Of a stretch of 64,000 nucleotides of DNA, positions 8,550 to 17,155 are shown piece by piece. The DNA is from Glycomyces arizonensis DSM 44726 (lineage in GTDB: Bacteria > Actinomycetota > Actinomycetes > Mycobacteriales > Micromonosporaceae). The stretch covers positions 186,001-250,000 of the forward strand of contig NZ_AXWO01000004.1 in the NCBI RefSeq assembly GCF_000482705.1, read 5' to 3'. The position numbers were made by a program, and so were the translations under genes. Each line of letters starts with the position of its first letter. Position 1 is the first letter of the stretch. The notes beneath the pieces were generated by a model. The model was given only the letters and a program-made list of their open reading frames with translations, did no database searches and was not told the DNA's origin.

Positions 8550-9105
8550 GCCGATGGGCCACATCAGAGACACGGACAACACAAGTCATACAAGTTACAT
8601 GGCCTATTCTATAGGCTATAACGAGCGTCACGCGCTCTTCTGCGCCCACGCCGGCGCCGTCTTCAACGATGACGCCACCGAGGCCGACCGCCTCCAGCGG
8701 CTGATCTATCCGGAACATTTCCTCGCTCATCAGGTCTTCTCGTTCGCGCTGTTCGCCACGTGCGTGAGTGACCACTTCGGCGACGACTTGGACTGGGCGA
8801 GCATGGATGTCCTGATCGAGGGCGTACGCCGCACGGCACCCGGCGTCTCGGTGCTGAAGACTGAGGCGCTCGTCCGCACCTGCTACGACGAACCGCACCT
8901 GCTCATGGAGGTGCCGCAGTCCGAGCAGACAGCGTCGTTCTGGGCCGTCTGCCGCCTTATCATCGGCACTGACTCCGACGAGAACGAACTGGCCGACCTC
9001 TTCGAGCGCGCCGAGGAGTCCGGCCGCGAGGCAGTGCGCGGCATCTTCGCCGCATCACAGTTGTACGCATGGCGTGGTGAAGCGGAGCGCAACGTGCGGC
9101 AGTGA
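8542..9105 (+). CDS. hypothetical protein flanked by AT-rich palindromes
   Basis: 187 residues if the ATG at 8542 is used; no good ribosome-binding site is seen and ATG 8599 is an alternative. Mostly helical in character, rich in Glu and Leu, no membrane segment, no family recognised. Copies of the AT-rich palindrome lie inside its first codons (8609-8621) and just after its stop (9127-9139), so it may be an object of the same regulator that has sites upstream of the helicase gene. Confidence 0.5.
   Translation: MAEPMGHIRDTDNTSHTSYMAYSIGYNERHALFCAHAGAVFNDDATEADRLQRLIYPEHFLAHQVFSFALFATCVSDHFGDDLDWASMDVLIEGVRRTAPGVSVLKTEALVRTCYDEPHLLMEVPQSEQTASFWAVCRLIIGTDSDENELADLFERAEESGREAVRGIFAASQLYAWRGEAERNVRQ
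8609..8621. promoter_or_regulatory. AT-rich palindrome copy (CTATAGGCTATAA)
   Basis: Same family as the cluster at 1074-1156. It lies in a stretch of low GC, within the first codons of the gene that starts at 8542 or 8599, which makes an operator or a different true start plausible. Confidence 0.5.
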
Positions 9106-9126
9106 ACTGGACACCGGGTTTCGAGG

Positions 9127-9139
9127 CTATAACCTATAA
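9127..9139. promoter_or_regulatory. AT-rich palindrome copy (CTATAACCTATAA)
   Basis: Fifth copy of the family, 22 bp after the stop at 9105 and about 150 bp before the membrane-protein gene at 9291. It may mark the promoter of that gene. Confidence 0.5.
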
Positions 9140-9290
9140 GGAGCTGGACCATGCGCTGTCACTTTGTCCTCGCAAGGCGCAGTGAACGTATTCCGCGCCG
9201 CACGTTTAGATGAAACTTACAGCAGCGCACTTGAAAAATTGTATACAAGCGAACACTGTTCACTGTCATGATCCATGGGACTCTGTAGAG

Positions 9291-9734
9291 ATGACTGAGC
9301 GCAACGTTGCACCTCAATCTCACACAGTGCAGTCCATGAACGTGGAAGACACGGCCAGGTTCCTTCGGGATCAGGACACGACGCTTCGCGACGAGATCAT
9401 GTCGCAGATCAAGAACTACAACAAGACCGGCAGGCGGCTGGTCACGCTCGGCGTCCTGCTGGAGGTCCTGCTCGGCGCGGTGACGATCCCGCTGGCCTTC
9501 GCCGTGTACAACGGCGTCCACGTGTTCCTCGAAGAGGCCCCCAACGGGCTCGTTCTCCCTGGAGTGCTCATGGGCATCGGGGTCGCCGTCGCCGGGGTGT
9601 TCTACGCGGCGGCCAAGATGCTCGACGCCATACCGGCCATCCTCAAAGCGCGAAACGACAACGCGGCGACCATATTGGACTCACTTCGGGCGGCTCTGGC
9701 CGAAAGCGATGGCGATAAGGCCCCGTCGGCCTGA
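9291..9734 (+). CDS. membrane protein with two predicted spans
   Basis: 147 residues from the ATG at 9291 (weak GTAGAG upstream); ATG 9210 and ATG 9336 are other in-frame starts. A polar helical N-terminus (DTARFLRDQDTTLRDEIM) precedes two hydrophobic spans (about 49-72 and 86-110), then a polar tail. No family recognised. Its 3' end faces the leftward LRR gene. Confidence 0.55.
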   Translation: MTERNVAPQSHTVQSMNVEDTARFLRDQDTTLRDEIMSQIKNYNKTGRRLVTLGVLLEVLLGAVTIPLAFAVYNGVHVFLEEAPNGLVLPGVLMGIGVAVAGVFYAAAKMLDAIPAILKARNDNAATILDSLRAALAESDGDKAPSA

Positions 9735-9743
9735 AGCGGGTCG

Positions 9744-9781
9744 CAAGAGTTCCGAATGCGCTTATCTCGCATAACCCGTGG
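9744..9781. repeat. 38-bp direct repeat, left copy
   Basis: Begins CAAGAGTTCCGAATG and matches 10729-10766 at about 33 of 38 positions. The two copies bracket the LRR gene and are 985 bp apart. Confidence 0.6.
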
Positions 9782-10674
9782 AGGTTGAGAGGTTGAGCGC
9801 GGTGAGATTGCCGATGGCGTCGGGCAGCACTGCGAGCTTGTTGCCACTGAGGTTGAGGTCGGTGAGTGCGGTGAGGTCGCCGATGGCCTCCGGTAGCGCC
9901 TTGAGCCAGTTGAATTCGAGATCGAGATACGTGAGCGATCAGGTTGCCGATGGCGTCGGGGAGCGCCGTGAGTTGGTTCCGATCGAGGTGCAGCTCGTCG
10001 AGTGCGGCGAGATTGCCGACGGAATCGGGCAGCGCCTTGAGCTCGTTGCCGCTGAGATAGAGCTCGGTGAGCGCGGTGAGGTTGCCGATCGCCTCCGGTA
10101 GTACCTCGAGCCGGTTGAGGTCGAGATCGAGGCACGTGAGCGCGGTGAGGTTGCCGATGGCGTCGGGGAGTGCCGTGAGTTGGTTCCGATCGAGGTTGAG
10201 GGTGGTGAGTTCGGTGAGGTTGCCGATGGTCTCGGGCAGCACTGTGAGTTCGTTGTCGCCGAGATTGAGGGTGGTGAGTTCGGTGAGATCGCCGATGGCC
10301 TCGGGCAGGGCCTTGAGCTCGTTGCCGTGGAGGTGGAGCTCGCCGAGCGAGATGAGGTTGCCGATGGCCTCCGGTAGCGTCTCGAGCTTGTTGCTGCTAT
10401 TGAGATTGAGGTCGGTGAGCGCGGTGAGATCGCCGATGGCGTCGGGCAGCACTGCGAGCTTGTTGCCACTGAGGTTGAGGTCGGTGAGTGCGGTGAGGTC
10501 GCCGATGGCCTCCGGTAGCATCTCTAGCTCGTTGAAGCTGAGGTCGAGTGTGGTGAGGTCGGCCAAAGAGCACAGTCGCGGCGGGATATCCCGAATTCCC
10601 AATCCTGACAGATCGAGACTCGTGCTCGAATTGCGCTCGGCGTCTGCAATGCGCCGGTTGGCGACATCACTCAT
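9762..10674 (-). pseudogene. leucine-rich-repeat protein, frameshifted near its 3' end
   Basis: From the ATG at 10674 the protein has a short polar N-terminus (MSDVANRRIADAERNSS) and then about ten 23-residue LRRs of the form LTxLNLSGNKLxxLPDAIGN, as in bacterial or plant-type LRR proteins. Near 9937 a net loss of 2 bp breaks the frame: translation of the DNA in the shifted frame continues two more perfect repeats and ends at TAA 9762-9764, while the unshifted frame runs as nonsense to 9643. Either a pseudogene or a variant with an altered tail. LRRs are protein-binding modules; the partner is unknown. The gene is flanked by 38-bp direct repeats. Confidence 0.7.
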
Positions 10675-10728
10675 CAGGGCTACCTTCACTGGCCGACGTT
10701 GATTCGAATCCGCGACGGAAGTTCGTTC

Positions 10729-10766
10729 AAGAGTTCCGAATGTGCTTACCCCGCATAAGCTGTGGG
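10729..10766. repeat. 38-bp direct repeat, right copy
   Basis: Right partner of the repeat at 9744-9781. It ends exactly at the stop codon of the fructosamine-kinase-like gene, so it is that gene's downstream flank; the copy after the LRR gene may come from duplication or insertion of the LRR segment. Confidence 0.6.
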
Positions 10767-11633
10767 TCAAGCGTACCGGGACACCAGGTCCATCAGCCGG
10801 CCCCGGAACGACCTGCCGAACAGCGTGGTGTGGATCAGCAGCGGGAACAGCTGGTGGAGCCCGATGCGATCCTCCCAGCCGTCGGCGAGCGGGCTGACCT
10901 CCATGTATCCCGCGAGGATGTCCTCCAGCAGCGGCACCCCGCCCCACAGCCTGAGGTTCGCCAGGTCGGTCTCGCGGTGGCCGCCGTGCGCGGCCGGGTC
11001 GATCATCCAGGCGCGCTCATCGCCCCAGTGCACGTTGCCCCACCACAGGTCGCCGTGCGTGCGCGCGGGCGGCTCCTCCGGCCCGGCCAGTCCCGGGAGC
11101 TTCGCGGCCAGGGCCTCCACGGCGGCGACGTCGGCCGCGTCGAGCGCGCCGTTGTCGCGCGAGGGCCGCAGGTACGGCTCGACGCGCCTGGCCGCGTACC
11201 ACTCGGCCCACGTCTCCCCGGCGGGAGCGTTGTCCATGAACGTCTCGCCGATGTAGCCGCGCCACGGCGCCCCGAACCGGTCGGCGCCCGCCGCGTGCAT
11301 GGACGCGATCTGGCGGCCCAGCTCGGCGGCGTGCTCCCGGCTCGGCTCGGCCGGTTCGATCCACGGCTCGACCAGAAGCCGGTCGTCGGCGTACAGCACC
11401 GGCACGACCGCCTCAGCGGCTTCTCCCAGCCAGCGCAGCCCGTTCGCCTCGGCCGCCAGGTAACCGGGCCGCTCGCCGTGCGCGAACTTGGCGAACACCG
11501 AGCCGCCGTCGTCGAACGTCAGGCGCTGCGCCGACGCGCTCGCCTCGGCTTTGACGGGAGTGGTGCGGACGCGCTGGTGCTCGATGAGCTCGGGCAGCAG
11601 CCGCCACTGGCCTGCGTCTGGGGTGTGATCCAC
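10767..11633 (-). CDS. fructosamine/ketosamine-3-kinase family protein
   Basis: 288 residues, GTG start. Aminoglycoside-phosphotransferase-like kinase fold: the catalytic loop THGDLWWGNVHW (Brenner-type HGDxxxxN) is followed by MIDPAAHGGHRETDLAN, the metal-binding DPA motif characteristic of fructosamine-3-kinase homologues, and ADGWEDRIGLHQLFPLLIH. Bacterial members phosphorylate ketosamines or erythrulosamine/ribulosamine adducts on proteins, starting their removal. Length agrees with the family. Transcribed away from the sulfotransferase gene. Confidence 0.85.
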   Translation of the reverse strand: MDHTPDAGQWRLLPELIEHQRVRTTPVKAEASASAQRLTFDDGGSVFAKFAHGERPGYLAAEANGLRWLGEAAEAVVPVLYADDRLLVEPWIEPAEPSREHAAELGRQIASMHAAGADRFGAPWRGYIGETFMDNAPAGETWAEWYAARRVEPYLRPSRDNGALDAADVAAVEALAAKLPGLAGPEEPPARTHGDLWWGNVHWGDERAWMIDPAAHGGHRETDLANLRLWGGVPLLEDILAGYMEVSPLADGWEDRIGLHQLFPLLIHTTLFGRSFRGRLMDLVSRYA

Positions 11634-11716
11634 GGGACCAATGTAGCGGAGGGCGCTGACCGGCAGCTGATGTGAAAAACTCTTCGTGTTCGTCCCCTCT
11701 CGGTCTGGAGGACCCC

Positions 11717-12910
11717 ATGCGCCGTACCGCCCGATGGCTCCCCGTCGTCAGCGCCGTGAGCGCCCCCAAAGTGAACAGCGAGCGCGCCCGAGCCGACAAG
11801 GTCTTCGACCGGATGGTCCGCAAGGCCGAACGGCAGTCCGAATCCGACGCGAGCGTCGCCACCGAATTCATCGACTCCTACCGCTTCCTGTTCGGCGAAG
11901 TCGCCAAGCAGGAGACCCTCTCGGTCATCGGCTGGCAGGGCTACATCGACGACCTCACCCGCCGCATGGCCAACCACCTGCGCGTCGAGCGGCTCATCGC
12001 CGAGAACCCCGAGATCGCCGAGCAGCCGATAGACCGGCCCGTCGTCGTCGTGGGCCTGCCGCGCACGGCCACCACCCTCGCCCACAAGGTCCTCATCGAA
12101 CCGGCGGGCAACCGGGCGCCGCTGATGTGGGAGCTGATGAATACCCACCGCGGCGACATCGACGAGAAGCTGCGCAACAAGCTCATCAAGGACGCCCAGA
12201 CGATGGCGAGCCTCGCGAGCAAGGCCTCCCCGGTGTGGGACCTCATCCACCCGATGAACGCCCTCCAGCCCGAGGAGTGCATCTTCGCCCTGCCCCACGG
12301 CTACGGCTTCTACACGCGCGCGGCCATGCCCGGCTACCGCAAGTTCATCGACGAGCGCGACTACACCGACGACTACGGGCACCTCAAGCGCGTCCTCCAG
12401 GTGCTCCAGTGGAACCGGCCCCAGAAGCGCTGGGTCCTCAAATGCCCGTTCCACCTGTTCAACCTCGACGTCCTCCTCAAGGTCTTCAGCGACGCGACCA
12501 TCGTGTGGATGCACCGCGACCCCTCGACCGTCATGGGCTCGTGGTGCTCACTGGTGGAGACCGGCCGGGCCCTGCACCACCGCAAGTACGACCCTGAGAA
12601 GATCGGCCCCGAGTGGCTGGAGATCCTCTCCGGCGGCGTCAACGCCGCCCGCGAGGTGCGGTCGACGGCCTCGCGCGAGCGGTTCATCGACGTGCCGTAC
12701 CACTCGCTGACGGCCGACCCGTACGGCTTCCTGCCGAAGCTGTTCGACCGGCTGGACATGCCCTGGACCGAGAGCGAGGAGACCAACCTCGACAAGGTCC
12801 TGGCCCGCCCCGGGATGCGCCGCAGCCACGAGTACCACCTGTCGCGCTACGGCATCGAACTCGACGACGTCGAGGCCGCCTTCGGCGACTACGGCCGCCT
12901 CGGCTTCTGA
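11717..12910 (+). CDS. sulfotransferase family protein
   Basis: 397 residues; GGAGG with a 5-base gap fixes the ATG at 11717. The PAPS-binding 5' phosphosulfate loop is PVVVVGLPRTATT near residue 107, and the 3' phosphate element is in TIVWMHRDPSTVMGS. These place it in the PAPS-dependent sulfotransferase fold (Sulfotransf_3 type common in actinobacteria). Acceptor unknown; lipids or glycolipids are typical for related proteins. Single gene with no clear partner. Confidence 0.82.
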   Translation: MRRTARWLPVVSAVSAPKVNSERARADKVFDRMVRKAERQSESDASVATEFIDSYRFLFGEVAKQETLSVIGWQGYIDDLTRRMANHLRVERLIAENPEIAEQPIDRPVVVVGLPRTATTLAHKVLIEPAGNRAPLMWELMNTHRGDIDEKLRNKLIKDAQTMASLASKASPVWDLIHPMNALQPEECIFALPHGYGFYTRAAMPGYRKFIDERDYTDDYGHLKRVLQVLQWNRPQKRWVLKCPFHLFNLDVLLKVFSDATIVWMHRDPSTVMGSWCSLVETGRALHHRKYDPEKIGPEWLEILSGGVNAAREVRSTASRERFIDVPYHSLTADPYGFLPKLFDRLDMPWTESEETNLDKVLARPGMRRSHEYHLSRYGIELDDVEAAFGDYGRLGF

Positions 12911-13037
12911 CGGATCCGCTTGCCGCGCACTCCGATCGACCTCCCGGAGTCACGAGGCGAGCGCAATGAGCGAGGGTCCTCTATAGTGAAAGCCGCCTGA
13001 GTCACCAATTCGGCCCATTTCCCCCTGGAGGTCCCCT

Positions 13038-13130
13038 ATGGTCCGGCGCGTACTCGACCCTGCGTTCTCCGAAGGGGCCCGTGACGACGTCGCGGCGGCC
13101 CCCGCCCGCCGATCCACCGGCGCGCACTGA
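13038..13130 (+). CDS. 30-residue leader-like small ORF
   Basis: A well-placed GGAGGT precedes the ATG at 13038; the ORF of 30 codons ends in TGATG, sharing bases with the ATG of the next gene. The peptide is basic and Ala/Arg-rich with no membrane segment. The strong RBS and the stop-start overlap suggest that it mainly couples ribosomes into the next gene, although it may encode a real peptide. Confidence 0.5.
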   Translation: MVRRVLDPAFSEGARDDVAAAPARRSTGAH

Positions 13131-13504
13131 TGTCCGGCGCCGACGTCTTCACCATGGACCCCGGCGAGGTCCACAAGTCGGTGGAGACGCTCTTCGACGT
13201 CGAATCCGAAGTCGAAGCCCAGACCGGGACCCTCGCCGAGGCCACGGGCTCCCTCGCGCAGGGGCTGACCGACTCCAGCGCCGCGCTCGGCCCGGCGCTG
13301 GCCGAGGCCGCCGACTGGTGGAAGACCCTCCGAGCGGGCGGCTTCGCCGGGCTGTGCGGCAACACCGGCGAATACCTCGCCGTCTGCGCCGAAGAGGCCG
13401 TCGAGGTCGACGACTACAACGCGGGCGACTTCGCCTCCTACGCCGACCACGACCGCTACCCGGGCCGGGACAACGAGCACGCCTCGGCCCGCCCCGACTG
13501 GTAG
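13130..13504 (+). CDS. small acidic helical protein, possible secretion-system substrate or partner
   Basis: 124 residues with no signal peptide. The first about 90 residues are a helical hairpin-like stretch (DPGEVHKSVETLFDVE... then ADWWKTLRAGG), similar in size to ESX/WXG100-type proteins but without a classical WXG. The C-terminal 30 residues are Asp/Tyr-rich. First full gene of a cassette with the hydrolase and lipoprotein genes that follow. Confidence 0.6.
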   Translation: MSGADVFTMDPGEVHKSVETLFDVESEVEAQTGTLAEATGSLAQGLTDSSAALGPALAEAADWWKTLRAGGFAGLCGNTGEYLAVCAEEAVEVDDYNAGDFASYADHDRYPGRDNEHASARPDW

Positions 13505-13516
13505 GGGGCGCCCGCG

Positions 13517-15337
13517 ATGAGCGACATGTCCTGGAAGGACCTCCGAGGCCTCGACTGCGCGGCGGTCCGCGACGTCGGCGAGCAGTGGAAGCACTACGTG
13601 GCCAAGATGGCCGAGCAGTCCGAGCGGCTGCGCACCGACGTCATCGACGGGCACCTGAGCGCCGACAACTACGAGTCCGACACCGCCGACCTGGTCCGCG
13701 AGCAGATCGACCTCTTCACCGGGCGGTTCGAGGACGACCTGTCCGATTACGCCGACATCCGAGTGGCCACGACGCTGGTGGACGCCGCCGACGCGCTGGA
13801 GGCCGAGCAGAAGGAGCTGACCGAGGTCGTCGGCCTGATCGAGGAGCACGACTTCGAGATCGAAGGCGGCCCCCGCGAATACGAGGTGAACCCGACCGGG
13901 CACCTCCACCGCGCGATCTGGCTGCACCTGGACCCGCCGCAGTGGCTCTGCGACCGCGCGGGGGTCGACAAGCCCTCGGCCTGGTACGACGTGCTCGACC
14001 AGGCCGAAGTCCTCGCCCATCTCACCTGCCTCTACGACTCCGCGAACGAGCTGTGCGGGCAGTACCAGGACTGGTTGCGCGCGATCATGTCCCGCGCCCA
14101 CGACGCCGACGACGACGCGGCCGCCGTGCTCGCGGCGATGCGCGAGCACCCTCCAGAGCTGCCGCCGCAGTTCGGCGCCACCTACGACGACCTGATCGAC
14201 GACTACAAGGACCGGCTCTCCGAGGAGGTCGCCTCCGAAATGGAGGCGATCGCGAACGGCGAGTCCGACATGTCACCCGAGCAGGTCAACGAGTGGTGGG
14301 AGAGCCTCAGCGATGCCGAGCGGGAGGCGCTGATCGCCGAGCACCCCGAATGGGTCGGTCCCACCGACGGCATCCCCGTCGAGGCCCGCGACACGGCGAA
14401 CCGGGAAGTCCTGGACGACCGGATCGGCGACCTCGACACGCGGATCGCCTCCATCGAGGCCCAGCTGGCGACGCTAAACGGCGACCCGAACGCGGCGGGC
14501 ATGTACGGCCAGAGCGGCGCCGACCCCGACGAGCTGCGGGCCGAGCTGGAGGAGCTGCGCGCAGACCGCGACGGGCTCGCGGCGCTACAGGATCGGATCA
14601 CCGACGACAACGGCGATCCCGCCGTCTACGGCCAGACCGACCAGCAGTATTACCTGATGGACTTCGGCACCGAGGACAGCGGCCAGGCGGTGGTCGCCAT
14701 CGGCAATCCCGACACGGCCGAGAACGTCAACGCCTACGTGCCCGGCACGACCGCCGACCTGCAGGGGGCGGCGGGCGGACTCATGAACCGCACCGAGACG
14801 ATGGCCTACGACGCGTGGAGGCGGGAGGACGCGGGAGAAGAGACCGCCACAGTCCTGTGGATGGGCTACGACGCGCCGGACACGATCTTCCCCGAAGCGA
14901 CCCAGACCAAATGGGCCGAGGACGCCGCCGACGACCTCGAATCCTTCACCCAGGGCGTCCGCGCCACCGCCGAGGGCGATCCGTCGAATCTGACGCTCAC
15001 CGGGCACTCGTACGGCACCACCGTCATCGGCGAGGCCGCCGCCACCGAAGGCGTCGACGCCGACAACGTGGTCTTCGTCGCCTCGCCCGGGGTCACCGTC
15101 AGCACCGCCGACGCGCTCGGTGTCGGTGATGAGCACGTGTATGCGACCACCAACAGCCTCGACCCCATCGCGCTCACGCCGGACTTCCTGCTCGGCGAGA
15201 ACCCGAACGAGGAAGCATTCGGCGGCAGCACCTTCCACAGCGACCACGGATCCTGGTTCACCAACAACCACAGCACGTACTGGGACGAGACGAACATGGC
15301 GGGCCGCAACAGCATGGCCGAGATCGTCACCGGTTAG
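13517..15337 (+). CDS. alpha/beta hydrolase (DUF1023-like) with long helical N-terminus
   Basis: 606 residues. The first 370 are helical and acidic, with coiled-coil-like stretches (RIASIEAQLATLNGDP; ELRAELEELRADRDG). The C-terminal third is an alpha/beta hydrolase: nucleophile elbow LTGHSYGTTVIG, then FVASPGV, a candidate acid in NSLDPIAL and a candidate His in STFHSDHGSW. This layout is typical of actinobacterial DUF1023 proteins, often next to WXG100-like genes; some may be secreted effectors. Substrate unknown. It lies 12 bp after the small acidic gene and 14 bp before the lipoprotein gene. Confidence 0.78.
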   Translation: MSDMSWKDLRGLDCAAVRDVGEQWKHYVAKMAEQSERLRTDVIDGHLSADNYESDTADLVREQIDLFTGRFEDDLSDYADIRVATTLVDAADALEAEQKELTEVVGLIEEHDFEIEGGPREYEVNPTGHLHRAIWLHLDPPQWLCDRAGVDKPSAWYDVLDQAEVLAHLTCLYDSANELCGQYQDWLRAIMSRAHDADDDAAAVLAAMREHPPELPPQFGATYDDLIDDYKDRLSEEVASEMEAIANGESDMSPEQVNEWWESLSDAEREALIAEHPEWVGPTDGIPVEARDTANREVLDDRIGDLDTRIASIEAQLATLNGDPNAAGMYGQSGADPDELRAELEELRADRDGLAALQDRITDDNGDPAVYGQTDQQYYLMDFGTEDSGQAVVAIGNPDTAENVNAYVPGTTADLQGAAGGLMNRTETMAYDAWRREDAGEETATVLWMGYDAPDTIFPEATQTKWAEDAADDLESFTQGVRATAEGDPSNLTLTGHSYGTTVIGEAAATEGVDADNVVFVASPGVTVSTADALGVGDEHVYATTNSLDPIALTPDFLLGENPNEEAFGGSTFHSDHGSWFTNNHSTYWDETNMAGRNSMAEIVTG

Positions 15338-15351
15338 AAGGACCGACCGAC

Positions 15352-16041
15352 ATGGATTCCCCCACCCGCCGGACAGCGACCGCGGCACTCGCCGCCTTCG
15401 CACTGACCGCCTGCTCTGCCGTAGGAGACGCCGTGAACCAGCCGCCCGAGAGCGAATACACCCAGGCCGAGGCCTATGCCCCCATGGAGGCCGTCGCCGC
15501 CGAGGCGATCGAGTCCCTGGCCGACTTCCCCGGATTCGAGCAGCGGACCTGGGGAGAGATGCCGTGCAGCCACAACGGCATCGACGATCCCGACTACACC
15601 AACATCGAGATCCGTTACAGCTTCTCCGCCGAAGTCTCGGGAACCGACCAGGTCCGCGAGGCCTACGTCGAAGAACTGCGGGAATACTGGACCGCGCAGG
15701 GATACGAGATCACCTTCGAAGACGAGTCGGCCCACAACGACCGCCAGGACCGCGACCTGGCCGTGCGAACCGCCGACGGCATCACCCTCTGGTACAGCGT
15801 CGCAGGGCGCGTCACGTTCATGATCCAGTCCGGTTGCGTCCCGGTCAGCGATCCGAGCGAGATCGAGTACGTGCCGCCGACCGGCGGACTCGAACCCGGA
15901 GGCGAAGGCGACAAGCTCGACCGGTACTTCCCCGACGGCATCCCCACCGACCAGGCCGCCGTCGACCCCTTCGCGAACACGCGGCCCGTCGCCGGACCGG
16001 AGCCGTTCGACTCGCCCGGCTCCTACGACAACCTCCTCTGA
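15352..16041 (+). CDS. lipoprotein of unknown function
   Basis: 229 residues. A signal peptide with the lipobox LTAC (Cys at about residue 20) shows export and lipid anchoring. The mature part is acidic with two Cys residues likely to be disulfide-bonded. No family recognised with confidence. Last gene of the hydrolase cassette; such lipoproteins are frequent companions of DUF1023 hydrolases, perhaps as immunity or accessory factors (inference). Confidence 0.7.
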   Translation: MDSPTRRTATAALAAFALTACSAVGDAVNQPPESEYTQAEAYAPMEAVAAEAIESLADFPGFEQRTWGEMPCSHNGIDDPDYTNIEIRYSFSAEVSGTDQVREAYVEELREYWTAQGYEITFEDESAHNDRQDRDLAVRTADGITLWYSVAGRVTFMIQSGCVPVSDPSEIEYVPPTGGLEPGGEGDKLDRYFPDGIPTDQAAVDPFANTRPVAGPEPFDSPGSYDNLL

Positions 16042-16209
16042 AACGACCTCCGCCCCGCCCCGGGACGGGCCCGATTCCTCGAATGCTCCGAACCTCTCGC
16101 GCGAGCCCACCACACCCCGCCGTGGACCCGGCCGCCTCACAGCGGTCCTGCTGCGGGCCATTCATTGCGTCACCGGCGCAGTGGTCACCGAGAGAAGAAG
16201 GGAGCGACC

Positions 16210-17067
16210 ATGGCGGTAGGAAACCGACACGAACTCGTCATCGAACTGGTAGAGGAGGTGCCGGGCCTACTGGAGACCCTCATCGAGCAATCGACGGGGA
16301 TGGAGGTACCCGATCACGACACGATCATCGAAGGAGGCGAGTTTGCGAACATTCGCGTCCCGATCGAGCTTCGGGCCGATTCGGTCCGGGTGTTCCTCCG
16401 AGGAAATACGCCGCAGCTTGCGGTGGTGGTCGAGATGCAGCACCGGGAAGAGAAGAAGAAGTCGTTCGACTGGCCCTGCTTCCTGTTCAACGCGCGCGCC
16501 GAGCACCGGTGCCCGACCATCCTGCTTGTGATCACCGTATCGGCACGGACGGCCAAGTGGGCGCGCCGGACCATCGACGGCGGGCTGGGCCAGTCGCTGA
16601 TGCGCCCGGTGGTGATCTGCCTGGACGAACTCGAACCCGGAGGCGACCTCGGCTTGCGTTTGCTGGCGGCGTTCGCCGACAGCGCCTCGGATGAGCAGCT
16701 GAAACGCCTGTCGGCCAGTCTCGCGGAGCTTCCCGTCGACCGGGCCGAGCAGTATGCTGGCATTCTGCTCACCGGTCTGCAAGGTTCCGCCTACGAAACC
16801 TGGAGTGAACTGATGAAGTCTTCCGAGTACATGTACCAGAACGCCTACGCCCAAGAGCTTCTCCAGAAAGGTGAGGCCCGCGGTGAGGCCCGCGGTGAGG
16901 CCCGCGGGAAAGCCCGTTCGATCCTGCTCGTGCTCGCCCAGCGCGGCGTCGAGGTGCCCGATCGGGTTCGCGACAAGATCATGTCCTGCACCGACGAGGC
17001 CCGGCTGGACCACTGGCTCGGCCAAGCCGTGGTCACCGACGACGTGGAGCGGTTGTTCAGCGAGTGA
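16210..17067 (+). CDS. Rpn-like PD-(D/E)XK nuclease family protein
   Basis: 285 residues; AAGGGAG supports the ATG at 16210. Core nuclease motifs are ELRADSVRVF followed by AVVVEMQ (D then E-x-Q), as in Rpn/YhgA-like putative transposase-related nucleases that are abundant in actinomycetes. A DNA-level 12-bp repeat encodes GEARGEARGEARGKAR, a basic helical linker seen in many members. The C-terminus (DHWLGQAVVTDDVERLF) is the typical small domain. Members are DNA nucleases proposed to act in recombination; there are no inverted repeats here, so this is not an insertion sequence. Confidence 0.72.
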   Translation: MAVGNRHELVIELVEEVPGLLETLIEQSTGMEVPDHDTIIEGGEFANIRVPIELRADSVRVFLRGNTPQLAVVVEMQHREEKKKSFDWPCFLFNARAEHRCPTILLVITVSARTAKWARRTIDGGLGQSLMRPVVICLDELEPGGDLGLRLLAAFADSASDEQLKRLSASLAELPVDRAEQYAGILLTGLQGSAYETWSELMKSSEYMYQNAYAQELLQKGEARGEARGEARGKARSILLVLAQRGVEVPDRVRDKIMSCTDEARLDHWLGQAVVTDDVERLFSE

Positions 17068-17111
17068 TGCGCTCCCTGTAGGCGGGAAGCATCACGGATC
17101 CCGGACACAGT

Positions 17112-17145
17112 CGAGGCGGCCGGCCCCTCGGGGCCGACCGCCTCG
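17112..17145. terminator. bidirectional hairpin terminator
   Basis: Stem CGAGGCGG / CCGCCTCG continuing as CGGCCCC / GGGGCCG with single internal mismatch and a tiny loop; followed on the plus strand by CTCTTGTCTT. It sits between the convergent Rpn-like and serC genes. Confidence 0.75.
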
Positions 17146-17155
17146 CTCTTGTCTT

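Noticed and set aside
11519-12514. Minus-strand frame opposite the sulfotransferase
   Set aside because: Shadow of the sulfotransferase, which has clear PAPS-binding motifs and a GGAGG start.
16210-17067. Insertion sequence
   Set aside because: The Rpn-like gene is often called transposase, but there are no terminal inverted repeats or target duplications, and the fold is a PD-(D/E)XK nuclease.
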